Source: Leishmania mexicana MHOM/GT/2001/U1103
Taxonomy: Eukaryota; Euglenozoa; Kinetoplastea; Trypanosomatida; Trypanosomatidae
Reading direction: 5' to 3'
DNA: 64,000 bases
Assembly (NCBI RefSeq): GCF_000234665.1
Contig: NC_018324.1
Coordinates: forward strand, 3,279,499 to 3,343,498
Shown here one piece after another: positions 9,595-20,218 of this stretch. The stretch's first letter is position 1. Each line of letters starts with the position of its first letter. The notes under the pieces are model-generated. The model saw only the letters and a list, made by a program, of their open reading frames with translations. It was not told the origin of the DNA and searched no databases. Position numbers and translations under genes: made by a program.

Positions 9595-11642
9595 TTAGGG
9601 TGCTACGCTGAACTTCCTCAGCGCCGTGATGACAGCGTCGGCATCGACCCAGTTGAACTCCCGAGCGCAGTCCGAAAACACCGCCCCGGTTATCGTAGCT
9701 GGCTGGGGCTGCAGTACATTGTGGAGGAGCAAGTCCAGGAGGCTTACGGTGGAGCGGTGAGGACGGAGGCCAGGCCGCTGTGGCTTGAGTTTGTCTTCCA
9801 GACGGCCGCGCACTGGTCGCGAGACGATTTGCTCAGGTGAGTTGCACAGGTTGCTGGCCAGTGTTACAGAGTGGTAAGGCGCGGGATCATCATCGGGCTT
9901 GTGCGGCTTCAGGGGGGCACAATGAGTCCTTCCCTTCCATGTAGCAGGGACAGGGCCAGTGTGGCGACGCTAAGGCTGCATGTGTCCAGCAGTGCGCTCC
10001 TGCCGTGCATCGGGAGGGCCTTGGGACTCTCGCAGAGAACTTGGCGAAGTGTCGCCTCGAGCACACCCATCGCGAACGGCTTGAGGGGCGTGGGGTTTAG
10101 ATTCCGTGGGACGCGGAAGGGGACTGCCGGATGTCGCGCTGACTTCTGCTGGCACATCGTCACCAATACGCTGGGCTGCCCTTGCGCACTCAGGTGGCGG
10201 TCGTCTTGTCGCATTGGCCGTGCATGTAGTGCGCAGATATAGGGGGAGGGGCAACGGCGCTGCCGGATTATATCCAACCTTCATGGGGGGCTCGTTGGGC
10301 TCTTTGCCGAGCATGTCTAAGAGAGGGCGATGCTCGGGCAACGCGCAGGGGACCTTCTTGAGTGCTGCTTCCCATCGCGTCCGTTTTGGCGTCCAGAGCT
10401 GCCTATAGGCTGCTCTGCCAGCTGGGTCAGCCTTTCCGGTCGTCTTCGCTGCGAGCCCAGTGGTGTCTGTGCGGTCTGGTGTGACGGTACGGGCGATTCA
10501 CCGTTGCTCCGTGGTGCGCTTTCGGATTGCCGCCGTGGCCGGGGTCCGCGCGGCGCTCCGAAGCTCGCGCGTCTCCGCTTCTGTGCTGCTGTGGTGTAGG
10601 CGCGATCATTGCGGATCGATTTGGTAGCCACGGAGCGGTACAGTTTCCACGTCGCGTCCTGGAGGGAGCACGATTCGCCGCCAGCCATCTCTGGCGGCAC
10701 CCGGGCCATACCCCCTCCTCAAAGTGGACGGTGGACCGAATCGCGCAGTGGCCACTCGGCGCCGTGGTGGTGGTGCCATGTCGAGGTCTCTTTATCGCCT
10801 GCACAGGCCCAGCATTCGGCATTGGACCAGCTGTGCAGGGGTGGTCCCGGCCGGGTCGGGTTGTCCTTTCGCGTCCTACACCGAATGGTGCGAGTTGGCG
10901 CCCATTCGAGTCATGCTAGGGCTCAGTGCGACGTCGCTGGGCACCGGATCGAGAGAGCCCCCCCATGCCACCAGGTCACTCTTAGGGGTGTGGCCGGACG
11001 TGAGGTGTGTATCCGTCGAGCAGGGTCACCGCAGCAAGGCCAGAGCGCCACTGCTGCAACTTCGCCCTCGGGAACGGGGAGGAGGGAGGGCCTACATCTG
11101 CCCGTATGTCGTGTAGCGTGAGCACCGAGACGCCAGGGCCGTGCCTCTTTTCGCCTGCCGCACCGGAATGCTGAAAGCCCGGGTGCCCAGATGCCGTCGT
11201 AGGCCTGCCGTGGTGAAACGCACCTCTTGCCGAGCGCACACTTGTATCGAGGATTCATCAAGGAGCCGGGCCAGCCAGCGCCGTTTCGCGTCGTTCAGCC
11301 CGCTGTGATGCCACTACAGGCAGCGCAGACTCAGTCCAGGAGTACGCTCCGCATCAGCGCAACGCAGCGACCACAGAGGCGCAGCAGTCGGGCGCGTATC
11401 ATTGTTGAGCCGTCGACGCGTTTCGCCGCGCACTGGTACAAGCGTGATCATCATGACCGCGTGCCTCCTTTGGCGCACTGCCAGCCCGGCCCTGTGTCCG
11501 CTGGCACCAAGAGTCCACAGCCGTACTCGAGAGCAGGCTGCAGGCTCTTTGGCTTCCCCGCAAACAGCTGGGGCACTGGGCCCCGATACCGGGATCAGGT
11601 GGCCCCACGTCATCAGGGGATGGAAAGAATGAGCACACGAAA
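9595..11642 (-). mobile_element. Degenerate ingi/L1Tc-type retroelement (DIRE), copy 1
   Basis: Read on the minus strand, the order is endonuclease-like then reverse-transcriptase-like, as in ingi/L1Tc non-LTR elements. The RT part (about 9595-9960) shows LKPHKPDDDPAPYHSVTLAS, then RLEDKLKPQRPGLRPHRST and AVFSDCAREFNWVDADA, clear relatives of RT motifs including the first catalytic Asp (about 9670-9672). The reading frame is broken: a frameshift lies in a G/C homopolymer near 9911-9916, and other frame changes lie upstream. The element stops before the YxDD motif, so it is 3'-truncated. The endonuclease-like part has SGH (about 10748-10756) where APE-type enzymes have SDH. In Leishmania such relics are called DIREs. 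The segment 10465-11642 recurs almost perfectly at 37878-39055. The outer 5' limit is set only by that shared boundary. Confidence 0.85.
10465..11642 (-). repeat. 1178-bp segment duplicated at 37878-39055
   Basis: This block aligns without gaps to 37878-39055 at a constant offset of 27413. I can see only two substitutions (near 10476 and 10625). It covers the endonuclease-like part of the DIRE and stops abruptly on both sides. Confidence 0.95.
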
Positions 11643-12091
11643 CAGAGTACATTGGCGAGAGGGGCAGTGATATGCGTGGCGGTGGTGTGGGCATGGACGC
11701 TGCATCCATTCTGTTCCTGTTGCGGGCCCTTTCCGTGCTTATCCACACCACTGAGGGCAGTCGAGTTGCGTATTAGCCACCCACTCGTGCGCGCACATGC
11801 ACGCTGGAGAGATTGGTGGCAGCGCAAGACCCCTAAACGGACATGTACAATAGTAAAAGGCAAGACAAAGCAGCGAGAGGAACACATTCGCTTCAAGAAA
11901 GAAAACCGGCGGACTAGAGCACCGGCCACAGCTACCCCGTCACCGTCAGCGGCAGCAGCCGCAGCAACCGCACCATCTATCGCGTTGAGCACCGTTCTAC
12001 GTGCCCTCCGAGACATAACTGCTGACTCTTGTGAGGCGGCTAAAGTGGCGCGCGACGGAGACACAACATGAAGGGCGGCAGGGGCGGATGC
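11643..12091. other. Intergenic region between retroelement and TBC gene
   Basis: Probable 3' untranslated flank of the TBC gene. Contains GCA-rich triplets near 11950-11975 and no recognisable gene. Confidence 0.6.
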
Positions 12092-13951
12092 TCAGCGGTG
12101 TAGCAGACCCTGCACCCACTCACCCGGCTTGAGATCCACCTTTGCCGTCCCCATGACCACCGCCGTTGCTACGACCATGAGGCCCGTCCAGAACAACACG
12201 CGACGCACGTGCTCTGACTTCGCGGGGCTGCGCCATTCTCGCGGCAGAAAGTGCCAGAGCAGCTGGAGTGCCGCATTACGAGTGTGCTGGTTCGACAGCA
12301 GGCCAAGTCTTTTGATGTCGCCGTTGAGAAAGTTCTGCTCCTCCTGCCGCACCGTGTGTCGATGCAGCGTGGAGTACTGCTCTGCCTGCTCCATGAGCGC
12401 GTTAAGGGCGTTCTTATCCATGCTGTCGAGCACGTTGCTTGGCAGTCGTGAGAGCTGGGCGTAGACGCGGGCCATGAGCATGATGCCCTCGTCACTGGCC
12501 TCCGTGGCACCCATGTCGACCCCCATCTCCTCCTTGGCGTTGTGAATCCACTCGAAGATCGTCTCGCGCTGACCCACGACGAGGGCGGCAGTGAAGTAGA
12601 TGACGGCTGAACCCTCCACATCCACCAAGAAGTAGTCGAAGAGCCGGGCCAACACCTCTAGGCTGTCGATGCTGTGTACGTACCACGTAATCATCCAGGA
12701 GACAGCGTAATGGGACTCCGGTCCCACCCCGCACCACTCCAGGGCAGCAGCCAAGGGAGGGTCCTCCTGCGCAATGATGGCGTGCATGGCATACAGCATC
12801 GCCTCGGAGCTCTTCAGATGGCGCGCGCTGAACCGTTTCCAACGAGTTACCAGAAGCTTCTCGCACACCGACACCACTTCCTCCCACTCCGTGTACGGAC
12901 TCAGCATGTACATCATATAGCCCATGAGCTCGTGCAAGCCCTGATAGTAGAAGCGCTCTGGGTTGTGCAGGAGTACGCGCAGGATCATGCTCTTCAACCG
13001 CCGCCGTTGCTCAGTGCGCTCTGCCGAGTGCGGATACAAAGTCCATAGCGAGCGCTCGATGTCTGCCTCCACTACGCGCGGCTGGCAGTTGTCGGGCAAG
13101 TGGTACCACGACATGGGCCACAGCACACTGCCGGAGAAGTCCTGCACAGGCGTCTCGTTTCGGCTCGCCACGTCCTTAGCGAGCTCGAGGAAGTGGCCGG
13201 CTTCGCTTTTCACGCGTCGCGAGAGCTGCGAGAGGGCGCGCCGTCGAACTGGTGCGAACACTAACGGCCTCTCGTCTCCTGCGCTACCGCAGGTGTCAGC
13301 GGCCTCCTCTATTTGTTCTGTGGGGGGCGCTGGGCGTGGAGGCTCTAGCGAGGGGTGGCGGTGGCGACGTAGTGATGCCGCCGTCGCGCTAAGCGCGAGT
13401 CCAGCACCGGTGGACAAGAGGTTGCCCCGGGGAGAAGAGTCGCTGCTGACACCACCGCCGTCTTTGCGTTGCTTCACTTCAGGCGCCTGACTCAGGCTGC
13501 CTTTCCCGTTGGGGTGGTGGTCTTCCTCCTCCGCCGCAGGGCTGGCGAAGGAGTCTAGGGAGCCGCTCATGCGCGTGCCCTCTCTACTGTGGTTGTAACT
13601 GCCCTGCCTCGTCTGCAAGCGGGTCTCCTCTTGCACCTGGCGGATAATGCCATCACTGAGCTGTGGAACCGCGGTAACCCTCTTGCGTCCAATAACAATA
13701 TCACGCCACACCATTGCGCGCAGCTGCCCATGTTGCTGCATCCGTCCTGAGCGACACAGCATAACAGAGTAGTTCATGTACTCCGCTTCTGTCTGCTCCA
13801 GGCGGCGGCGCTCGTAACGGTCGATGAGAAGTTCTTCATCCTGGGGAGGCGAGGAGGACAAGGCGGCAGCAGAGGAGCTAGTGCTAGAGGTGGACATGGT
13901 GGCTGCATGGAGAGACATCGAGCGTGTGCGGCCACGTGGCCGCGTGTCCAT
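12092..13951 (-). CDS. TBC domain Rab GAP, TBC1D20-like, with C-terminal anchor
   Basis: Encodes 619 aa. The TBC domain begins at VWRDIVIG (about 81), is interrupted by a Ser/Gly/Pro-rich insert (about 110-280), and continues with VEADIER (294-300; the expected I-x-x-D-x-x-R arginine finger is Arg300) and YYQG (335-338; glutamine finger Gln337). The stretch YAVSWMITWYVHSIDSLEVL followed by RLFDYFL matches the TBC1D20/Gyp8 branch, as does a C-terminal hydrophobic anchor (about 583-602). Family knowledge: these are ER-anchored GAPs for Rab1-type GTPases. Both catalytic fingers are present, so activity is likely. The start is uncertain: the nearest pyrimidine tract has no AG before the ATG at 13951, and the first AG after it (13904-13903) would favour the ATG at 13897. 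Confidence 0.88.
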   Translation of the reverse strand: MDTRPRGRTRSMSLHAATMSTSSTSSSAAALSSSPPQDEELLIDRYERRRLEQTEAEYMNYSVMLCRSGRMQQHGQLRAMVWRDIVIGRKRVTAVPQLSDGIIRQVQEETRLQTRQGSYNHSREGTRMSGSLDSFASPAAEEEDHHPNGKGSLSQAPEVKQRKDGGGVSSDSSPRGNLLSTGAGLALSATAASLRRHRHPSLEPPRPAPPTEQIEEAADTCGSAGDERPLVFAPVRRRALSQLSRRVKSEAGHFLELAKDVASRNETPVQDFSGSVLWPMSWYHLPDNCQPRVVEADIERSLWTLYPHSAERTEQRRRLKSMILRVLLHNPERFYYQGLHELMGYMMYMLSPYTEWEEVVSVCEKLLVTRWKRFSARHLKSSEAMLYAMHAIIAQEDPPLAAALEWCGVGPESHYAVSWMITWYVHSIDSLEVLARLFDYFLVDVEGSAVIYFTAALVVGQRETIFEWIHNAKEEMGVDMGATEASDEGIMLMARVYAQLSRLPSNVLDSMDKNALNALMEQAEQYSTLHRHTVRQEEQNFLNGDIKRLGLLSNQHTRNAALQLLWHFLPREWRSPAKSEHVRRVLFWTGLMVVATAVVMGTAKVDLKPGEWVQGLLHR

Positions 13952-14859
13952 TGGGGACGGGGGGAGAGAGGTTTACCAAGGGAGGGGAGACACACGAAGC
14001 GTCCAGGGCAGGGCAGCGCGCTCTTTGTGCGCCTGCGGAGAGAACCAAAGCGGAAGCAAAGCGATGTGGCGGGTGGAGGGGGGTCGCTAACGAGGGTGAG
14101 GGAGAGGGCACAGGTGCGTGCGCGTATAGGTGCTTGTGTATACGTAACTGCGTTGGTCGGGTGCAGCCGCACTTGAGTCCTCCCCGAGCGAGTAGTGCCA
14201 ATCGGCCGATGGAGTGGACAGAGAGTGGAGGAGATATGGAGAGAGAGAGCGCGGAATGCCATCTTGGAGGAGGGGGTGGCCCTCCGGAGGAGCGGCCTGC
14301 AATGAGGGAGGCCGACAGAGGGAGAGAGAAAGAGAGACGCGGAGGTCTTGTGCTTGGGTGCGCTGGGGCAAAGTGAGAGGAGAAGAACGAAGTGCGTCAT
14401 CGTGTAATGCTACATCAGTCTCAGAGGCGAACACACAAAGACGAAGGGAATGACACGGTATGGAGGAGAGAGGGACGCTGTTGAGGGCGTGTGCAGTGCC
14501 AGGCCGGTACAACAGATAGAGGGAGATACCAGGCATGCACATACCGAACAGAGAATACAACGAAACGTTGACTTGACAGCGCACTCACTTCGGCTTCGAC
14601 ACGTAAGAAGAGCGCAGGCGAGAGCAGAAGCGGTGCCTGGCCGTGTGGCGCGTTGTGTATGAGAGGGAGGTGTGTGTGTATGTGTGGGGTGCAGTGACTC
14701 CACTGCAACACAAACGCCCCCCAAAAAAAAAGCAACAGCCAGCGAAAGGAGACAGGCACACACGCAGTGATAGCGTTGCTGGTCGACAAACCCGAGTGCA
14801 CTTCCCCATGGGTGCACCGGGGGTGGGGGGGGGAGGGGCGGGAGGGGGTCCATGCTCGA
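13952..14859. other. Intergenic region
   Basis: Long GA-rich runs on the plus strand (pyrimidine-rich on the coding strand) around 14220-14340, a GT-rich run near 14670-14690 and an A9 tract near 14715. These fit splicing and polyadenylation signals between the SGT1-like and TBC genes. No gene is seen. Confidence 0.65.
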
Positions 14860-15501
14860 CTACTCCGAAATAGTCTTCGCTTCCATGCCCTTTGGCGGCT
14901 GAACCTCCACCTTCTTCTTTTTCACGTCGTCCCAGTTAGTGGACAGCACCGTGCCACCGCTTTCCGTGAAGGACTTGATCATCGCGCGGCGCTGCTCATC
15001 GGAACCGTCGCCGTAGATTTGCTGGAAGAGCTTGTTGAGGGCCGCCTCTCCTTCCGGCTTTGCGTCCTCCTCCACCTCCAGCTTCAGCGCGCTCCAGTCC
15101 TTGCCCTTGCTGTTCGGGTACTTGAGGTCCTTGGCCGTTGCAGGAAGCGGGATCTCTGGCTCGCCACAGGTCGGGGCCACCACTGCGCCATCCGCGCTGG
15201 GCTTGCGCTCCAGAGCCGGCCACTGGTACGGTTGGGCCTTCACCACGGAGACCTCGACCTTCATGGGACGCACCGAGATGGACGCGGCATCACCCGTCAG
15301 CTCCGCAAACAGCGGATCGTAGCTGCAGCTGTACTCGCGTCCGCTGTCATCGAGGCGGATGACCACCTCAAGCGATGTGGCCGTTTTCGTCACGACGACG
15401 TCGTCCACTGTGCGGTCCTTGACGTAGAAGGTGAAGTGGATCTGCTCCACGGACTGGTACCACTCCATCCGCACTTGACCAGCGAAGGGCACCGTCGGCA
15501 T
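14860..15501 (-). CDS. SGT1-like co-chaperone (CS and SGS domains)
   Basis: Encodes 213 aa. The N-terminal half is a CS (p23-like) domain, with VRMEWYQSVEQIHFTFYVK near the start and a conserved Tyr/Trp-rich end. The C-terminal half is an SGS domain, with LFQQIYGDGSDEQRRAMIKS followed by ESGGTVLSTNWDDV. Plant and yeast SGT1 proteins have an N-terminal TPR domain as well; this one lacks it. Known role of the family: an adaptor between HSP90 and clients, including SCF ubiquitin ligase and kinetochore components. The ATG at 15501 is the only upstream ATG in frame (the longer frame begins at GTG). The first AG after a pyrimidine tract lies near 15660-15659, giving a leader of roughly 160 bases. 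Confidence 0.9.
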   Translation of the reverse strand: MPTVPFAGQVRMEWYQSVEQIHFTFYVKDRTVDDVVVTKTATSLEVVIRLDDSGREYSCSYDPLFAELTGDAASISVRPMKVEVSVVKAQPYQWPALERKPSADGAVVAPTCGEPEIPLPATAKDLKYPNSKGKDWSALKLEVEEDAKPEGEAALNKLFQQIYGDGSDEQRRAMIKSFTESGGTVLSTNWDDVKKKKVEVQPPKGMEAKTISE

Positions 15502-16786
15502 TTTCTTGGGCGTGTATGCCGTGTAATAGCGAGAGCACAACACACACGGAAATGCTGTGCGGGACGCCACAAGCACGGCAGTCGGCGGACAACACGGACG
15601 GTCGGCAAAGCCGCCAGTGGCGGCTGAGGAACCTACGAAATGAAGGAAGAGGGGTGTACTTGAGAGAGGGAGGGGGAAAGGTGGGCGGCGCCGGTGGGGG
15701 CTTGTATGAATCGGCTTGACGAGGACGACTGGTGGGCAGAAGCACGGTGCGATGAGGCCGTCCGTCTGCGTGGCGACGTGTGGTGTTTACGAGTTAAACA
15801 CAACGAGTAATACGAAGAGAAAGGAATAGAGAACGCGTGTGAGCTAAATCAATTGCGTGGAAGAGAGAGACGAACAGGCAGAGGCAGAGAGCGCAAGTAA
15901 GTTGTAGAGGTGCAGCTGAGTGGTCCGTTGTCGTATGCGGCGCCACCGCTGCTTCTGTGAGCCACACGGGCCAGTCCCCCGCACGTCGATAAAAGAAAAG
16001 CGTGTGTAAGCGAGGCGAGAACGGATTGAGGGGAGATGGGAGGAACGAGTGAACCATCTGTGGTGGACACACGACACAAGCTGAGGGCGCGCAGGCATCA
16101 GGTAGGAGCCTTGGGGAAACGATCCACCTCTCCTCTCCAGCCATGCAGCCTCACTGTCTACCCCCCTCCAACCGACTCTTCGGCCTTGATAGTCGCGTCA
16201 CACACCCAGACGCCGTCGCAGACGACCAGTAGAGGGGTGATATGTGCAGAGCGCTGCATCGAAAGCCCATTCAGAGTGAGCGTCTTGGCACCCCAGCTAC
16301 GGCACCGCGGTGGGACGGGGTTTTGACATCCGACAGCACCGATGGTGGGGAGCCCTGGAGGCCAGCGGCACACAAACACTCGCGCTGGTGATTTTCGCCG
16401 TGTGTGTGTGCACGCGCATGCTCCCTCCCTCCCCCTCTAGTGGTGAGACGGAGGGGCGACGTTTTTCTCATTGTTGAACTTCAAAGAACGAGGCGAAAGC
16501 ATTAAAGAAGCTAAGAAATGAAGAACACCACGGATGGTGAGGTAGACCGTCGCAGAGATGACCGCGGCAGCAGCCATGAAGCGGGCACGCGTGCGTGATC
16601 GTGCGTGTGCGTGTGCTGCGCACGTGCGCCTCCCTGAGGAGCCATTCGCTTGTCACCTCATCCGCTTAGCACAACGTTAAAGCTGAACTGAGAGGATCAA
16701 AGACTCGCTGCACAGAAGCCAGTAATCATAACACGCCATCATGCTTGCCATGACATGAACGGAAAAAGCGGCAGCGCATCTCCTGC
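15502..16786. other. Intergenic region
   Basis: Includes a GA-rich tract (about 15640-15690) that would serve the SGT1-like gene. The remainder is presumed 3' flank of the ribosomal protein gene. No gene or structural RNA is recognised. Confidence 0.6.
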
Positions 16787-17308
16787 TTAGTTCTTGGCGA
16801 ACTTCTTGCCCATCTTGTCGGCAGAGCTCTTCGACACCACCTCCAAGACGTTGTAGCGGATCGTCTTGCTGAGCGGGCGGCACTGGCCAATGACGACCTC
16901 ATCACCCTGCTTCGGGTCGAAGGCGGGGCTGCAGTGGACGGCCAGGGACTTGTGGCGCTTCTGGTAACGCTGATACTTCTTGATGAAATGCAGATAGTTG
17001 CGGCGGATGATGATGGTGCGGTGCATCTTGGTGGAGTGCACAATGCCGCGCAGGATGCGGCCGCGAATCACCACGTTGCTCGTGAAGGGGCACTTGCGAT
17101 CGATGTACTTACCGTTCAGCGCCTTCGCCGGGGTCTTGAAGCCGAGACCGATCTTCTTGGAATAGCGGATGTGACCGGACTTGTTGACGTGCTTGCGGCT
17201 CGGGCGGTGCATGTTCTCATTCACCGCGGTCTGGCGCTGGTACGCCTTCTCGTGCTGAATGGTGGCATCCACCGCATGCGCGTGGTAGTACTGGGGCGCA
17301 ACGGACAT
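16787..17308 (-). CDS. RPS11: 40S ribosomal protein S11 (uS17)
   Basis: Encodes 173 aa beginning [13 protein letters not shown]. The body matches cytosolic uS17/S11: [14 protein letters not shown], the [20 protein letters not shown] beta-barrel region, and the RNA-binding tail with [15 protein letters not shown]. It is a structural component of the small ribosomal subunit. An upstream in-frame ATG at 17347 would add 13 residues. However, the first AG after a long pyrimidine tract lies between the two ATGs (17338-17337), leaving a short leader and supporting the start at 17308. No internal damage is seen. Confidence 0.97.
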   Translation of the reverse strand: MSVAPQYYHAHAVDATIQHEKAYQRQTAVNENMHRPSRKHVNKSGHIRYSKKIGLGFKTPAKALNGKYIDRKCPFTSNVVIRGRILRGIVHSTKMHRTIIIRRNYLHFIKKYQRYQKRHKSLAVHCSPAFDPKQGDEVVIGQCRPLSKTIRYNVLEVVSKSSADKMGKKFAKN

Positions 17309-18062
17309 GGCTCTACGCTTTGACGGAGTAAAACCTCTGTGGAGCATACATACACATACGTATTATAGAGATGGCAGTGATGATGGCGGAGGGATGAGGA
17401 TGGCGAGAGAGTGGGCCGAGGAGAAGGGAGACGTGAGGAGGAGGGGGGGGGGCAGAACGACACAGGGGTGCGTGGGGAGGCGGGCAAGCGGATATCCGTG
17501 GGGAGGGAGGACATCACCGCCGTGGCCGCCGCATAGGGGGGCGAGGAGAGGGTCACCGCGGGGTAGATGTGGACGGACAGAGACAGAGCGAGTGCGAGTG
17601 GACGAGGGATACGTCTTGACAGAAACATGGTGGAGAGCAATGCAGGCATGAGGGTCTAACGAAGAATAGCGCAGAAAAGGTGTCGAAAGGGCAAGCACGG
17701 CACGTACGCGCAAAACCGGTGAACAGCAACAAGAGGCGGGGGGGGTAGGGCATGGCCTCAGGGTGGGAGGGAGAACAACAGATGATGTGGCACACGAGGA
17801 GAAGGGCATGAGCCACGTCAAACAAAACAGTAAAGACGCAAGCAAGAACGAAGCGGCACGTCACAGCACCATCACGATCTCTCGCCTCCCCTTCACACAC
17901 ACATGTGGCCATCGACTCAGCGAGAGGGTCGTGGCGGACAAGAGCCACGAAGACGGGGGGGGGTGAGGCAACGCAAGCGAAATGAAGGAGCATACATATG
18001 TCGGCGTGTGCCCATCTAATGGGCACTTTCATCTAAGTCTATCGGAGAGTGCCGCGTACGCG
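17309..18062. other. Intergenic region
   Basis: Dominated by G/A-rich plus-strand sequence, including a run of about ten G residues near 17443-17452. It contains the RPS11 splice signal. No further gene is seen. Confidence 0.65.
17337..17455 (-). promoter_or_regulatory. Predicted spliced-leader acceptor of RPS11
   Basis: The coding strand carries a very long C/T-rich tract (about 17455-17390) and then no AG until CACAG at 17338-17337. This removes the upstream ATG at 17347 from the mature message and predicts a leader of about 28 bases before the ATG at 17308. Confidence 0.6.
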
Positions 18063-19274
18063 CTACTCGTACATGGACGGGTTCACCTGGCTGGGGCTAG
18101 GCACAATGCGTCTACGCGGCATGTTAACGGGAAGAGACACGGCGCCCTCCGGCGAGGAGGACACGGCTGCCGTCGCTCCTGGGGGCCCCATCGCCTCGTA
18201 GGGCGACGGGCCCACGGGAGGTGGCTGCTCGCCGTCATAGATAGAGGATGGCATCATGCCCGGTTGCCCAGGTGTCGGCATCATGCCTGCCCCGAAAAGC
18301 TGCGGCGCTGGCAGGCGCGGGTCTGTCATTGCGGCCGTCATCGACGGCGCTGTGGGTGCGTAGCCGGAGTACGCGGGACTGTAGGGGTATGGGTATGCGT
18401 ACATGGGGCCATTCGGCCCCATCATACTCGGCGGCAGGGCAAGGGTGTTGTTTTCACCATGCTTGTATTCGGTGCTGTTCAGCATGTGGAGGCGGGCATG
18501 TGCCTTCTTAGCCTCATCAATCAGCATGCGCACCTGCTCCTGCTCTGCGCGGCGACTGCGCACCCACGCCTTGTACTCTTCAATCTCCTGCGGCGTCATC
18601 ACGCCGTACTTGGGCAGTGCGTTGTTCAAATACAGACTAAGGCCTACCACGTAGGTGAGGTATCCGACACCAGCGAACACCCAGAGATTGATGGTGCTGA
18701 TGAAGGGCAGGTAGGAGTTCGCCATTACCCCGCAGTGCCGCAGGTAATCCTGCAGCAGACGGGCTGGATATTGTACGGTCGCCACGATCTGCATGACGTA
18801 GGCGAGCAGCAGCAGCTCCGTGGCGGAGATGATGTCCTTCCAGAGGTAAAAATTGCGAAACTTGATGACGAACACATTAGACTCGACCAGCATGCGATTC
18901 ACGGCACCAACGCAGAGGGTGGCAGCGCACACAAAGATGGCGAGTCGCATCTGTATAGCTTGATCCACGAAGACGTCCTCCACGGAGCATTGGGTGAACG
19001 TCATGTTGACGGCGCTGAAGGCGTATATGTTGCGCACCGTGCTGAAGGAGCAGTTGTGTGTCTTGTACACGAGGGACGGCGTGAGCTCAAAGTTGTTCTG
19101 GACGATGATGGAGCGCGTGAAGGTGCGATTGGCACCGATCATTGTCGTGACGGTGTGGATGAGAAACGTGACAAACTGCACCGTAGTGCAGAGATCGTAG
19201 AAGGGCACGATGCTTTTCTCAATTGACAGCCGCCCCTTCTTGGGCCGCTGCTGAAGGTCGCTGACGAGCTGCAT
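18063..19274 (-). CDS. Four-helix membrane protein with Pro/Tyr-rich tail, unknown function
   Basis: Encodes 403 aa from the ATG at 19274; the open frame extends upstream, but that part is Arg/Pro/Ser-rich and looks non-coding. I predict four membrane helices: around residues 20-48, then QMRLAIFVCAATLCVGAV, ISATELLLLAYVMQIVAT, and ISTINLWVFAGVGYLTYVV. The loop between the first two has several N-glycosylation sequons (NRT, NCS, NMT) and cysteines, suggesting a lumenal or outside location. A charged helical stretch (EEYKAWVRSRRAEQEQVRM) follows the last helix. The tail is rich in Pro, Tyr, Gly and Met (YAYPYPYSPAYSGYAP). The topology is tetraspan-like, but I recognise no family. Confidence 0.8.
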   Translation of the reverse strand: MQLVSDLQQRPKKGRLSIEKSIVPFYDLCTTVQFVTFLIHTVTTMIGANRTFTRSIIVQNNFELTPSLVYKTHNCSFSTVRNIYAFSAVNMTFTQCSVEDVFVDQAIQMRLAIFVCAATLCVGAVNRMLVESNVFVIKFRNFYLWKDIISATELLLLAYVMQIVATVQYPARLLQDYLRHCGVMANSYLPFISTINLWVFAGVGYLTYVVGLSLYLNNALPKYGVMTPQEIEEYKAWVRSRRAEQEQVRMLIDEAKKAHARLHMLNSTEYKHGENNTLALPPSMMGPNGPMYAYPYPYSPAYSGYAPTAPSMTAAMTDPRLPAPQLFGAGMMPTPGQPGMMPSSIYDGEQPPPVGPSPYEAMGPPGATAAVSSSPEGAVSLPVNMPRRRIVPSPSQVNPSMYE

Positions 19275-20218
19275 TGACGGCTTCGCTGCGCTAGTGATGG
19301 GTGGGAGTGGGATGAGGCGTGGAGACGGTCGATGGGGGGGGGAGCGGGGGTGTGTGAGCGACAACCGTGACCTTTTTCTTCTTGACACAGGCAGAACACG
19401 GAGAGAGAGAGAGGGCCGTGAACGCGTGTGCGCGATGGACCTCACGGGACGCAAGAGATAGAGGAGGAAGAGGGAGGGGGAAGGGTGGAATGGGGAGCAC
19501 GAAGGAGGGGTGGGGGTGGGCTCGGGCGCCATGTACCTCCTCCAAAGGTGCGCACACACACGAGTGGACAGACGGTGGCGACAACGCACACGCTGGACTT
19601 TTCGCTCTCTCGCACGCTCGGTCTTTCGCTTTATTGCCCTCTTCCCCAAGCGCTCCCCGCTGCCAGGGCACCGTTTTGTGTCAGGAGGGCGGCGGTAGAG
19701 CAGCGAGTGCGGTTCTTACGCTTTCTTAGCGTGACGGCTGCCGCCACGAGACATCGCTCGCCAGCGTCCGTCAGTGTATGCGCACAAGTGCGAGGGCGGC
19801 TAAGCACATCGCGCGCAGCTTGAACGCGTTTGCGTGGTGCCCCCATTTCGGCGCATTGTGTGCCGTTCGCGCGGGCTGAGCTTTTCGATTCGCTTTGTTC
19901 CTCTCTTTCTTCTTGCCTGAGGCCGTGCGCTGCAGTTTGAGCGGTGGTGTGCGTGTAGCCCGCGCAGCGTCGCTGGTACGCACGCAGGAAAACGGTGACA
20001 CACTCATTCGAGAATACAGTTCCGCACACCAACACCCGCACAGAACAGCGGATAGCGTTTTATCGACAATCGCGGGCACAGACGCTGTCACGCCGATGCG
20101 TGCGTATTGATGACGCTGCGGTTCGCTGCGTGGCTTACACGCGTATACTTATTAGACACCGGCGAAGGAGGTGAGGCGACGATGCTGTTGCCGGTTTCCA
20201 GCCCTTATCCTTTTATTC
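19275..20218. other. Intergenic region
   Basis: Purine-rich plus-strand tracts near 19395-19500 lie upstream of the membrane-protein gene. The rest is presumed 3' flank of BRX1. No gene is seen. Confidence 0.6.

Noticed and set aside
9594..9600. TTAGGG at the 3' edge of DIRE copy 1
   Set aside because: A lone hexamer; no array and no sign that the element inserted into telomere repeats.
10634..10642. GGTACAGT octamer resembling a subtelomeric conserved box
   Set aside because: Single occurrence inside the DIRE (and its duplicate), far from the telomere array, so coincidental.
17982..19226. 414-aa open frame on the plus strand
   Set aside because: Lies opposite the four-helix membrane protein; His/Arg/Val-rich composition typical of a shadow frame, and opposite to the direction of all genes.
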